Shown here piece by piece: positions 34,329-46,280 of a stretch of DNA of 64,000 bases. The translations under genes were made by a program, and so were the position numbers. Below the pieces are notes generated by a model, which was given only the letters and a program-made list of their open reading frames with translations, was not told the DNA's origin and did not search any database. Each line of letters begins with the position of its first letter. Position 1 is the first letter of the stretch. The stretch covers positions 8,658,666 through 8,722,665 of the forward strand of contig CM021323.1 of NCBI GenBank assembly GCA_010645155.1. The letters are read 5' to 3'. The stretch comes from Tigriopus japonicus (lineage: Eukaryota > Arthropoda > Copepoda > Harpacticoida > Harpacticidae).

Positions 34329-37300
34329 TGACCTTTTTTGACGCCTCGAAAAAAATGAGGAAATCTGAAATTTTGTTAAACATGCTTTCAACTTGACTTC
34401 GTTATCGACCTCTTCAAGGATATGAACATCATTCAAAATGCAAAAAGAACCTCTAGACTCTTTATTTCATTAAAGTTTGCTGACTTTTCAAAAATTTATC
34501 GGGAAATGTGGATGCAAAAAGTGAAGAAGGCGCAAATTCGAAGAAGTGTGTCATTACTGGACAATGTTGAGCTTGTGAGGAAAGGTGGGTGACCAATGCT
34601 TGACGATTCTATTAAAGAGCGCCTTTTTCTGTGTCACTGACTAAAGGATCCTGAAGCCTTATTTGTTCATTTTCATCACAAGACCATCTCAAAAAGAGTA
34701 CCTCGATGTCTCGCTCACATTTTCAAGATTAAGGCTTGGTATTTAGTTGACTAATCAACATATAATTCAGAAATGTCCTTTGGAAGATTTTGGCTGTTTA
34801 CATGAAGGAAAAAAACTGGAAATGAGGAAGATCCAAGACGTGGAGGGCCTCAAGGAAAACCCCGTAGGGATTGACAAAACATCCCTAGAGGTCCTTTGCC
34901 TCATGCTTCAAGATGCTTGCACTTTTGTGAATAGGCCAAATCTCGAGCTTTTCAAAGCTTTTCATGATTGTAGGTGTATCCCTAGACGTCTTGATATCTA
35001 TGGTAAATCATTGTTTTAAAGAAATTAAATTTTTTGAATTTTCTTTGAAACGTCCCTCGTAATTGTTTCACATTTCCATACTTTTGTCACATGTTCGGCA
35101 ATTTCAACCGCCGAAAACAATGCACTTTGAACAAAAAAAGAATCTAAATTCGTACTTAGATTCCAACTGCGATGATCATTTCGCGGTTATTGTTTTGGTT
35201 GCTATCAGAAGTATCGTTGCCAATGGTCCCCAAGGTCATTGCACCATGCACTGTTTCTCTCAAAAGTACGGATAATCAAACAAATCGACCGATGTTCACC
35301 CAACGCAGCGCCCAATTCCCAATACATGAACAAGCTCAACCAAAGCCCACGAGCTCTAAATTTTCGATTCCTTGATAAAAGGGCTGAGCGAGCGCTTTCA
35401 TAAGTGACGATGGATGAAGCCACCATTAGTTCTTTCTTTTGGTGGAATGAGACAATCTCTGATACGTCACAATCGACACGACCGACCAAAGGACACCCGG
35501 TCAAAGAATGGGTGAACGAGTACAACGAATCCAGGAAGAAAAACGTCACGAGAAGGCAACAACGAAACCTTGGACTCCAGATCCCTCAACAATATAGGCC
35601 CCATTGTGTCCCCATATGTCCGATCCTCCTACACTGAGATGATTACCCAAGGCGTTTTGTTTCGTCCCGAGATATGAGACGGACATCGGAAGCCGAGATG
35701 ACGAGCAAGCAGGACGAAGATTTGGCTGTTGTCAGTGGCTAAAACCACCTGATTCTCAACGAATCAATCTGGATTCCCTCCGTGGTTTGGCACACACACA
35801 CAAAAAAAGAAAGAAACATGGAGCTCGATCGAGAAAGACGTTTCAAGGCCAGCGGACAGGCCAGATTAGCCCATTTTTTTTTCGACCAAACCACTTTCCT
35901 ATTGACGACCAGAAGAGAAGGAGACCCCAACTAACTGACTGACTGACCATCAAGAATGGCAAGTGTGGTCAGAGCAGATTTGGGGTTTCCTTTGGCTCCT
36001 TCAATTAAGACGATTTTACTGCCTTGTTTTTGGTTGCAAATCAATGTAAGTGCTTCATACTCAGATCTTTCGAGCCTGATAAGATGCTAACCAAAATGTT
36101 TCTAATTTCTTATAGACCATTAAGATAAGAGTTGTGTGTGTTTGGACAGCCATTTAAAGAAATTATTCCAATTATGCAGAGACTCGTTGCCACAGAGTGT
36201 GAATATTTGACAGACTAGCGGAAATTTTACTAAATGAATAAAAAGTGAGGTACGGTGGTATGTTTTGTGCTAGAAAGACTTAAAAACGAGGAGAGCAGCC
36301 GTTGGCAAATTTTAGGGAGATGAGTTTTATGGGCACTTAAACACAGGTTTGGGGTGTTTGGAGGTCAATTCAGGGATTGACGGACTCACAAAAGCAGGAA
36401 GTAGGTACACGTTCTTAATGGGATTTTTTTTCACCTTCTCATTCAAGAAGCTAAACCAGAGTTGCATCCCTGACGTGAAACGGTGCAAAGTTTTAACAGT
36501 CCTTCATAAAATCCGCTAACAGGTCTCAAACAACCCAAACTGGACTCATATCGACTGACTGGACTCATCGTGATCTTTACGGATACATTTACAGTTGGTC
36601 GAGAGCATCATTTCCTCGGAATCATTTGGCAACAAAACCCAACTGAAGTGTTTGGAAGCACTCTTCATTCGTTTTGGGACAAATTCGCAAGTTTCATAGA
36701 CCAGAACCTGCTTTGATTTGATGTTGCCATTAGGTTAGTTAAGGAGGTGTTTCAACCTATGAAGCCAATCGTGATGTTTGATCTGCCAATGCCAAAGCAT
36801 CCTCTAAAAGTGGCTATTATCGGCATTATTGCCCGTATGATTAGCTTTATGGCCAAAAAACATGGATGTGTATTAAAACATTTATTCAAGCGTTAGGAAG
36901 CTCGTCATCGCGATCGGAATCGAAGGTGATTATCGATGGTTTTCGTTCAGTAATTGGCCACATTTGCCGGAGTTCCGATTGGCTCGGCAAACAACGCGAA
37001 CAACAAAAACAATGCCAACGAAATCGAAAAGACAGCAAACAAAGCCTAGCCTGAGATCTCAAGGATTTGAAAAGAAAACAGTTCGGTTCCGACTCTCACA
37101 TAGCATTTCCACATCATGGATCCACGACCACGGCATGATTAGATTATGGGATTCCGGAAGTCCGTTCGTTCGTTCGTTCTTCCTTTCTTTCTTTTTTCCC
37201 TCGATTGATCCTCGGAAACCCCGTTGGAAGCACGATGTCAATGGTGTAGTAAACGCATTGAATCCATTGAGTACGCATCAAGAACAGTAAAGGTTAGAAT

Positions 37301-38523
37301 TTCCACGAAATTCGGCACTGCCGCCAAGCAAGGCGAGAAACGCATGCTATCGCCCACAGCAAGGTTCTTGACCTGATTATCTTTGAACGCATTCAGTATG
37401 TGCGTGCGTGCGTGCGTCAGTGTGTAGGTGTGAATGCTATGTTACAAACATGTACAGGTACAGAAACATCAGGAATTAGGTGCAAGGCCATTTCCGAGGG
37501 GAAAACACCATCTTATCCCTAAGCCGCGTGAACTGAACGACACATCTTGACTTGAGAGGACTGATCTCGATCTTGGACCACTTGACAACGTCGCATTCCT
37601 AGGGTGCACGTTTGTGATGAGTCTTAATCTTTATGTGCTTCTTTGATTTAAGAGCATTTTCCAATGGGGAAGTCTGGCAATCGCCTCCAGCAAGGATGAC
37701 CAGTCTGGTTTCCACTACTCGTTGGTTCGCTGGTTGTTCGTGTCCGTCGCGCTTCAAAACTACGGTAGATAATAACTTGCACGGAATGAACGAACCACGC
37801 CGAAAGCACGATCAGTGGAACAAACTTAGGTTGCTAAGTGTGGTTGAACCATTTCTTTCTTGTCTTACATTGGTCTTCTCAAAGGAGAGGTAAGGGAAGG
37901 AAGGAAGGAAGGGGCTTGCTTTAGCTTCGCTTTTGTCAGTCCATGAAGTGGCACGTACGTATGTTGCCGGGTCGAACAACACAACACAACAAGAAGCTAT
38001 TCGATCAGACCAGTTCGAGAATCCAACTGAAATTCTAATCACCCCGCAAAAAGCCCTTCATCTTCTCGAACCTTGGAGCAAAGTGGCTTGGGATGGGTAA
38101 TTATTGTTCGAGTTGAACACCATTGGACGATATGGTCTTGAATTCAAGGGGCAGACGCTCAATTGAGAATTACAAGAATGGTGTGTCAAAATGGTGGGGA
38201 AATAAACCCTCGGTGGGGGGTTCGAGATCCATCGCCCGATTTCGACCAATGTTGTCGAGTTTGGTAATCGTTGTTTTTAGGGATGGTTCTGAAAAGGGGA
38301 CTTTGATCGATAGATTATCCTTGAAAGAAAACTCGACTGGAATGAACCAAGATAATGCAGCACTAAAACTGGGATGACCACTTTGATCGAGATCATGGCG
38401 AGAGGAACCACCTTCTGTCGTAGATCTACAGTACGTATTCTGCAACTTGGTCGCCTCAATTCTTGGACAATTTCAGGAAGCAATTGACGGTTCAGTGAAG
38501 ATTTTAACACAAGGCAAATTGAC

Positions 38524-38559
<36 letters not shown>

Positions 38560-39240
38560 GTGATGATGTTACTCAAAGGGCCCACATCACTCCTGAAGTT
38601 CACGCCTTTCTCCCGATAGAGAGCACATTTAAGAGTTTTGTCACACAACCACCCGCAGAAGCATGCGACAGCACCTAGTACTGTACTGTAAACAGTTGCA
38701 CATGTTTTGTGTGCCCAGAAGGGTGAGAGCTAATTAATTAAGTGTGCTTGAAACTTTTTTTTTTGCTTTAATTATCAAAAAATGCGATTCAGTAGAGTTC
38801 AATAATAATACTAGATTGAGCAATCTTACTGGGCTACATTTCGCAAATCGTTGGCCTTAATTGGATTAGCATTGTCATTTTACGGACTTATTTTGATTCG
38901 AAATCTAAGCGTCTTGAGAACACAAATCGAACTGACCGCTCACATTAGCTTAGTGAGCCGGTTATCTTTCAAAACGGGTTGTTTTTCTTGCGTCAAATTC
39001 AGGGAACGAACGTTGTACGAACATCACATGCAGCAAGCAGGAACGCCTCGAACAACCGATGAAACCGCGTACTGAAATCACCGTTTTGACGCTGTCAGGG
39101 CTTTCATGCCCAAGATAGTACACAATAGTATGGAAAAGGTGGGTAAAATATACCACCGATTCACATTACTCACAATTTCTTGGTTCCTGTTTTTCTTTCA
39201 CTTTGAGTATGTTTTAGCACTTTTGATCCATAATGGTGCC
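34329..39240. other. Long intergenic stretch, no gene recognised
   Basis: No supported gene. Frames such as 35205-35549 (minus), 36964-37290 (plus) and 38277-38648 (minus) lack domains; the last is partly poly-Ile from the GAT microsatellite. Simple repeats: GTGC/GTGCG near 37402, GGAA near 37890 and (GAT)n at 38526-38568. Confidence 0.4.
38526..38568. repeat. (GAT)n microsatellite
   Basis: Around fourteen GAT units with one GGT interruption. Confidence 0.92.
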
Positions 39241-39247
39241 CTCATGA

Positions 39248-39724
39248 CAAGGGGTGCAGTGTAGATTTCAGGCAAATAAGATTTTATGCCCAAAAATATG
39301 TTCATTTGTTATTTGCTGGCTTTTAAAGCTTATTTACCATTTTTCATTTCCAAAAATGACAAATAAATACAAAATTTATCGATTTTGGGCAAAATCAATG
39401 CAAACATTATCTTTTGTGGGAAAAAATCGGAAAAAACAAATTTTTGCCCAAACTGTTTTGTTTAAGGATCATTCAATGGAATGAAAATGTTTTCTCTTAC
39501 ACGTTCATACACTTGCATTCCCCTTTATTGTTGGTGAAACATAATGCTCATTTTCCGAATTGGGTGGCCAGTTTTGCTATATTTTGGTAAATTTTCGTGT
39601 CTATTTGCCATTTTATTTGCCATTTCCTGTTTTATATGCCATCTTTCTTGCCATTTTGGACGCGTTTATTTGCCATTTTTGGGCCCTAAAACACATGCTT
39701 TATTTGCCAGAAATCTGCACCCCT
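39248..39724. mobile_element. TIR element with GGGGTGCAG ends
   Basis: A 477-bp element with termini CAAGGGGTGCAG and CTGCACCCCT. The inverted similarity extends about 45 bp (GATTTC, GGCAAATAA, GCCC). It is flanked by the 7-bp direct repeat CTCATGA (39241-39247 and 39725-39731), extendable to 8 bp with one mismatch. The right half is filled with degenerate TTTATTTGCCATTT units, in both orientations across the element. Probably hAT-related. Frames inside (39254-39787) are Phe/Leu-rich repeat translation. Confidence 0.78.
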
Positions 39725-39910
39725 CTCATGATTTCTAATAGACACTGGACCTCTTTTTCGCGGTTGGTCACAGGATCGTCTTTTTAACATATTCCGAGAC
39801 AAATAGGGTGAATAGGCCGAATAAACGAAATTTGCGTGGCAATATGAAAACTAACCTGCACTTTGTTCTTCCTCTTCTAACATTTCATGGCTTTTCCCGT
39901 TCGTCTAGAG

Positions 39911-40159
39911 CAGGGATCGGCAACCACTTTTGGCTCAAGGCCCACAAATTTGTTTACATGTTGTCAGGGGCCCATCAAATAGACGTTGGTTGGTTCTGGG
40001 GCCCACAAATTAACGATTGAAGAGCATTGGGCCCACAAGTACATTGTTATAGATGTCTCGCGGGGGCACTATTTTGGACTTTCCCCACAGCTCCTGGGCC
40101 CACCAAAGACCACCCTTGGGCCCACATGTGGGCCGCGGTCCACCGGTTGCCAATCCCTG
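39911..40159. mobile_element. hAT MITE with CAGGGATCGGCAACC ends
   Basis: A 249-bp element. The ends CAGGGATCGGCAACC and GGTTGCCAATCCCTG are inverted repeats, and a perfect 8-bp duplication GTCTAGAG lies at 39903-39910 and 40160-40167. The end sequence closely resembles the CAGGG-type termini usual for animal hAT MITEs. The interior has several GGGCCCAC motifs and no credible gene. Confidence 0.94.
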
Positions 40160-40167
40160 GTCTAGAG

Positions 40168-40814
40168 GCACAGATATTTCTGGTAATCACTTGCCCAATC
40201 ATTCGAAAAATACATTCAAATCAAAAAGGCAAAGCATGGATCTTACATTGATGGTTTAGGTTTAGCTTGAAGTTCCTTCACAACGGGTTTGGGGCTTGGC
40301 TTTGGATTGAATCGTTTTGGGCTACCATGAGGACCTTAAAACGTACGTTGCAATTTTGATTGATTTCGGCTGAACTTCATGCAAATCCATAACTTGCTCT
40401 CCTCGCCATCATTGGTTTGATTGGACATGGCATCCATCAAAAGGATCCGGACATGATTATGATTGAATAAAATGAGGTAGGAAAGGAGAGGCAGATTGAA
40501 ATTACATAGGCCAATGGGACCAATTGGACACAAATGCCAGGGCATTCAAAATTCTAAATAACTGCTGGTAGGAGGAATCTTCAGCGGGAAGACAGGACCC
40601 ATGAATGGATTTGTTGTTCATGGTCAGGTTGCAGGAATCCAGTTTGTCTTCACACAATGTCCGAGATCAACCCAACGGTTGAGCCAAAGGGTCAATAAAT
40701 CACTCTCACCCTATTATCGTACGAACGAAGAGGGCATCTTCACCGACACATTCATTCCCCTCTTCTTGGTTAATTCGACACAATCCGGTTTGAGGTTGGA
40801 ACCTGATTCTTAAC
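40168..40814. other. Intergenic DNA, nothing recognised
   Basis: Short frames at 40336-40545 and 40601-40813 have no recognisable content. Confidence 0.4.
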
Positions 40815-40923
40815 TAGGCCGTGGAAAAAAATGTGACTTTTTTCATTTTTTTAGATGGAGAAAAAAAACAGGGAATGGAAAAAGAGAGGGAAAATTATTT
40901 GAATCACATTTTTCCGAGACCTA
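40815..40923. mobile_element. Small MITE, about 109 bp
   Basis: Ends TAGGCCGTGGAAAAAAATGTGA and, inverted, TAGGTCTCGGAAAAATGTGA are imperfect inverted repeats of about 22 bp. Flanks TTCTTAAC and TTCATAGT match at only 5 of 8, so the duplication is uncertain. The ends resemble the TAGGGCTCGGAAAA termini of 7305-7854. Confidence 0.6.
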
Positions 40924-41729
40924 TTCATAGTATAAAAAATTTGGAAGACAACATGCAGGTACTACCATTTTTGGACAAGCCATAATTTATGGAGGTTAAC
41001 GAGTGCATTTCAGTCTTAATGTTTCATGCTGAGGACCCTTTGGCTTGCAATGAATGATCTTGCTTTATCAATCATCTAAAGTTATTCTAGATAATACATA
41101 CCTCGGGGTATCATTGTATGCCTGCAATCGCCTTACCATTATAAAGTAAGACGAATATCAAATGTCAAGCTTTCCTAGAATTTGAAGGTCATCATCATCT
41201 CCGCGAGGGAATCAACTTCCCAAACCCGAACCTAAGTACCAACGGACTATAAGCGTTATTCTTGGGGTGAAGTAAGCGACGCTTTTCGCGGCTACTGCCC
41301 TCCATTGAGACGTTTGAACGAACACAAATTGGAGCCCTAACCTTGAGTTTGGAGGTGAATCGACCTCCCCAAAATTGACCCTTTAGGCCATGTTTGCTTT
41401 GGTATCGCCTCTCATGTTCTGTCCGTAGACACGACGTTGTCTTTCAGCTTGTAGTAAAACGCCAAAACATCACGATTCGAGAGCTTGGTGGGTGCAATGC
41501 TACCGACAAAGATTGCTCTATGGTCGGTCGAGAACTCGAGGCAATGCGTTTTTAAGTCAGGGAATGCTCACTTCAGTGTAAATGGGCTAATTTGGGAACA
41601 CATTTCACGCAGTATGACAAGTACAATCAAAACGGTGTTCAAGCTGCCTTTTGCTTTCTGTCAATAAAACATAAGTTATCATATGCTCTCAAGTCTTGAA
41701 ATGGACTCACGAAAATGGCAAAAAATGTG
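40924..41729. other. Intergenic DNA, nothing recognised
   Basis: Unique sequence. The 60-aa frame at 41485-41667 has no domain. Confidence 0.4.
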
Positions 41730-42003
41730 AAGTTACTGTTAGCAGTTGTGCAACCCTTGAATTGTGGGTTGGTCAGGAATAGTATTTAAAAATTTGTCCA
41801 ATCCTGCCTTAAATGCTATTAGAGGATCAGCTCCTACATATTCCCGACGAAAACTAATGGGCAACAAGTTGAACAATGAAGGAGCCCGATGAAGAAGAGA
41901 GGAGGACTTCATTGTTCGAACTAGCCTGGATTCCTTGGGATTTGAAGGTGCTCTCAGAACGCACGTAAAACCTCTACGGTCGCTACAGCTAACCTCAAAT
42001 TCT
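41730..42003 (-). mobile_element. LINE 3' fragment joined to a SINE
   Basis: A 5'-truncated piece of the CR1-like LINE encoding the end of its ORF (SCSDRRGFTCVLRAP ... EYVGADPL). At its truncation point (about 42003) it is joined on the minus strand directly to the 3' end of SINE family 1 (GGAGAAATCCTTT). The apparent start of the 41739-42041 frame is therefore SINE sequence. Confidence 0.85.
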
Positions 42004-42004
42004 G

Positions 42005-42110
42005 AAAGGATTTCTCCCGACAGTGTCAATTCTATCCTCAACAGGTTCCGAACCTTCGACGTTTAGGGGAGCACTTACGCAACAGCACATTAGTACGCAC
42101 GTACTAATTT
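42005..42110 (-). mobile_element. tRNA-derived SINE family 1, copy 2
   Basis: Diverged copy of 4517-4645. The B box reads GGTTCGGAACC (one change) and the 3' end GGGAGAAATCC is joined to the LINE fragment. The tRNA-like head is more degraded (GCGTACTAATGTGC). Confidence 0.68.
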
Positions 42111-45100
42111 GATGACGATTTATGGGATAATGCAGATGAGCTAAGTTTTTAAAATACAATTCCGAGTTTAAAAAAAGGCTTACTTATCTCTCTGTCTCTC
42201 TTGATCGAATTCAAACGAAAGTGAATGATTATTTTTACACCAGCATTTGACATCTTTGTACATTTTAAATGCACCGGGTGCTTTAAGGCAAAAGTGGCAT
42301 TCAAATGGGATCAAATATCCCCTTCCAGCTCTTTTATAACCCCCAGTCAGCATTTGGAATGTAATCTGACTTTTTTCATTGGAACAGGGCCCCTTATTTC
42401 GTTTTAGGCCTTGGGCACGAGGCCATAAAGTTGTCGTCGTCGCATTTTTACACATGCATTGAAAAATCAATTTAATTCCTGATACGTTTTGAAATAACAG
42501 TGTTTTGATGAATGGAAATTTGTAGTTCCATTCTTCAAAAGAAATCTATTATAGGTATGAGTCTTCGGTCAAAATGTTTTTAACGAAGTAAAAACAAGTA
42601 ATTTGGGGGGATCAATTAACTGAGCTGAATCAGTTCATTTTTTGCCAAACTAATGGGCGACATACTTTTGATCCGAGAGCCTAGCTTACCACCTCCATAT
42701 TCTCCGTATTCAAGCTAAAAAATGCTTTCCTGAGGTGATATTTTTGTTTTTTTTTTTGCATGTGGAGCTTCATGTTGATAATTAACGCTCAGCAAAAATC
42801 CTTTCTACACCCTTATCTGTTACTGCCTTTCAAAAGAACCTAATTTCTTGGGCCTTAGCTCTGCAGTGGTTGGTCAAACTATGATGACCCCCCGAACATA
42901 ACAAACTGGGGCCTCGGAATTGTCCAATTCACCAAAAACATGGTCGATTCACTCTCAGTTCCTTAAGGGATTTGCTCCTTTCCCGAAGCTGAAAATCTGT
43001 GCGATGCTACTATACAGTAGAATAAAGTGTTGCCATTGTCAAATTGGCAACACCAATCATTCCCATCAACAAATGTTCCGGACGATGTTGCATTTTCCCT
43101 GCCAATTATGCAAATGTAAATGGATGCTTTTGCATTAAATATCAAAGTACAATGGGTTAGTTTGAGCATATGTTAAAACAATTATCTGACCTTCAACACT
43201 GGTTGAAGATTGATTGCGATTTTTTTTAAATCTGAAGTAAGCGGTGCACCCCAAAAAGTAGGTGGTACAAAAACCGCAAGTTTTTGTAGAGGTAAGAGAA
43301 AATGTAAGATTCTGCTGGTTAGTTCATAATATGAAAAAAGATTTAGAAATATTTTTACCACGTATTAGAACTTTTTCAAGGTATATTTCATATAAATAGT
43401 ACTAGCATACACCATAGGCAACTAAATTATAGATTACTTGATATCACATTTCTCAAACGATAAACTAGATTCGTGTATACGAAATAAGATGAAGTTGATT
43501 TCAATGCTTTTTATTCCACGATTCGTAAATTGGTAGTTCCATGAAAATTCAACCCGCCATAAAAGAGAGAAAGGGCATTGAAGAAGAAATATTTGACAAA
43601 CGCAGAACGTCAATATCACCAAATATTTTCTCAAGCACAAGCCACTTCTAAATGGTTAAGGGAGCCAATGTTCTGACAGATAAACCAAATCGTTGATAAG
43701 ATTAGTTTAAGTTTCGAGGATTTGGCTACAACAATAAAAACCTCAAGGGAAGGAAAACGAATTCAATTTCGTGGACTATGTATGGCCTTGGCTTCCAAAC
43801 AAAACCTACATTTTGGTCACATATGGTTGGCGGACAAGGCTTAGGATTAGTTGCTTCATTAAGGATTATTTGATTCATTGCTTCTTTCGCGTGATCACGA
43901 AATCGTTTGAGATTGTCAGGGAGTTTCCAAATCCGTAGAAGGTGCAAGCGCACCTTCTTCCATTCATAGAAGTGTCCTCGTATCGTCAAAATTGGACGCT
44001 GGCTTTAAAAACGAGGGGGAAATGAAGGGAAATCTCTGAAAAGTCGTCAAACGAGGATCTTCATTTTTCATAATGAAGTTAATACTAAAAGAGTGAGATG
44101 CAATCTAGGCAATGAAATACATTAAAGCTGAATGTTCCATTACGCATGAAGAAATCATAGTGCACGCTTTTGCTATGACAGGGGGAAAGTCTATAAAACA
44201 GGATTGGGGCAAAGTTTCCCCCACCAAGAACAAGATTGTCTTGAGTTTCCCGACAACAACAGACCGACGAATGATTTATGAGGAGCAATCGCAAAAATTG
44301 GACAAGGCCGAACGAACGGAAGTAACATCCGTGGTGGTCAAGAGGAATGAAAACCTTAGAAAAAAGCGTCAGATGCACCTTCACCATCACCATCATCATC
44401 ATTATTATCATTAACGTTTCGAAGAAAAGTTGACTTGGTTGTTGTATGTACTTCCAACCCATTAGCAAACATACTGGCCATGCGACCAACTTCTTTTCCC
44501 GCCAAAGCTCAACTTAATCAGTAGGAGTGCAATTTCAAATTTCGCGCTTCCAAACAAGCGGAGAATAAAAAATGCGGCCAATTTTACTACCAGCTTTGAC
44601 GTCTCATTCATTTGATACTGGTACGTGCGCCAATTTCATAGTTTGTTTCCGTATGTTAATGAGTTTGGGAATTCGAAGCGTGCCGTTAATTTGCCCTTTA
44701 AAAGGAAATTGGAAGAATCAGGTGGAAAAAAGCCACAGAAGGCAGACTTCATTCATCCGATGATTTATCCATCCATCTTTCCGTTTATCTTCCTTTTATT
44801 GCTTGACTTCCGCTTTTCTTTGCCGACATCATTTCTTACCTGGTACGTACGACGGAATTCTTTGGAGGTATCAATGTAAAGATTCTGTTCATTCAAAATA
44901 TCTGGACTTCATTTGGAATTTGTCACGCTGAATTAACTTCCGTTTTCACATCCCGCGTTTCAAATCCACTTCTGATGACCGTCCTTTCCGCCTAATTTGA
45001 TATCCCAAGCGATGTCTTCAGACATTACTAATGTGCAAGTTAGTGTTGAGAAAAAGATGCTTCACATTTTTTTCGCAACTTTCGCGTTTCATTTGGCTTT

Positions 45101-45904
45101 TTCAATATATATTTATTTGCGATGTATTTGGTCACAAAAACGATAAAGGATATGAAATTTTGCTTTTTTTGCATTTGGCTTTTTCATGCATTTTTTTCTT
45201 CTTTGAAGTAGAAATCAAAGTGCACGGTCAACCTGCCCAAGAAAATGGATTTGTGGATAATGGGGCCCAATCAAAGATGGTTTTTCAACTCCTGAAGTTT
45301 TTGAAGCTAAATTGGGTTCATTTGTCAGAACTTTCACTTGGTGACAAGCTTTGATAACTATTTTCACTGAATTTTCTCTGATGGGCACAATTAAATACAA
45401 GTATATATCCCATTTAAAGCGTTTTCTAAAAAATCTTGACACGCTTTTGGCGATTTTGAAACACTTGTAGCACAATTTTCAGTGATCTCTTTTATGTGTT
45501 TTCACAAGTGTTTTGACAATTCGCGAGAATCTTTTGTCAGTTGCAAATTTCATCAGTAAGGATTTATTTACGATTCGTGTTAGGATTGAGAGATTTTTGA
45601 AAAAAAAAAAACATCCCGTCCTTGATGTGTAGTAATTTCCAAATTCATCTTCACCTCCAATGTTTTCTTCCGTAATTGTCAGGATTTCTTAACAATGTGC
45701 AATTTTCTGAGATGGCGTACAAGACGTCGATTTGGGCCAAACAGCAATTCAGGATGATGGATTTCACTGTAAAGCATGTTGTGAGGTGATATTGCAAAAA
45801 AGCAATGCCAGTGAATCGGTCTCCTACAAGCAAGTAAATTATCGATGTTGTGAATGGTGGGAAATTATGAGGTGTAGTGAAACCCATTTCCTCTGCTTCT
45901 GATT
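42111..45904. other. Intergenic DNA, nothing firmly recognised
   Basis: No supported gene. A plus-strand 100-aa frame with a true ATG at 44112-44414 is Lys/Glu-rich but ends in poly-His from a CAT microsatellite (44381-44413) and has no domain. A minus-strand frame at 43726-43989 starts at a non-ATG codon. A poly(A) run lies at 45600-45612. Confidence 0.4.
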
Positions 45905-46158
45905 AATCTATCGATTATTTTTTTGGATTGCTGGTGCTAGGGTCGGAGGTTTGAGCCTCGCCCGGCCAGCGAAGCCAGCCATCACATCGTCCAAATTGTT
46001 CCGATAGGCATTCTCATGTCCGGTAACAGAATGGTTCTCCGTCTGTGGGTGTGAATTAGCGTCTAAAAGTTTCCTTGAGAAAGGTCGGGGAAGAGAATCG
46101 AACCTGGGACCTCTCTCACTATAGGAAACTGCGCTAACCACGACGCCACGTCTCCTCC
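45905..46158 (-). mobile_element. tRNA-derived SINE family 2
   Basis: The minus strand begins GGGGAGGAGACGTGG, with an A-box-like GTGGTTAGCGCA and a B box GGTTCGATTCTC, and an acceptor-like pairing GGGGAGG/CTTCCCC. The T-arm does not pair properly, so this is a SINE head and not a functional tRNA gene. The body continues about 180 bp to an A-rich end near 45915. The 77-aa frame at 45908-46141 is a by-product. SINE family 1 copy 3 abuts its 5' end. Confidence 0.7.
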
Positions 46159-46161
46159 CCT

Positions 46162-46280
46162 AAAAGGATTTCTCCTGACAGCTTCAATTGTATCCCAACA
46201 GAATTCGAACCCCGGCCGTCTGGGGAAGCTCTTATGCAACCAACACGCTAGTACGCTCGGCTGTTCTGGCTTCCCTTAAA
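46162..46280 (-). mobile_element. tRNA-derived SINE family 1, copy 3
   Basis: Copy with GGGTTCGAATTCTG B box and GAGCGTACTAGCGTG arm. On the minus strand its 3' end GGAGAAATCCTTTTA runs straight into the 5' end of SINE family 2 (GGGGAGGAGACG). It is the third of three family 1 copies whose 3' end is fused to another retroelement. Confidence 0.72.

Noticed and set aside
38277..38648. 123-aa minus-strand ORF with poly-Ile run
   Set aside because: The run is the (GAT)n microsatellite; no domain elsewhere.
43726..43989. 87-aa minus-strand ORF, coding-like composition
   Set aside because: Begins at TTG, not ATG, and no acceptor or domain was found.
44112..44414. 100-aa plus-strand ORF with real ATG
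   Set aside because: Ends in poly-His made by a CAT microsatellite, has no domain or splice evidence, and the reverse strand is open over the same span.
46080..46158. Functional tRNA gene
   Set aside because: A and B boxes and acceptor-like pairing are present but T-arm and anticodon arms do not fold, and a SINE body follows.
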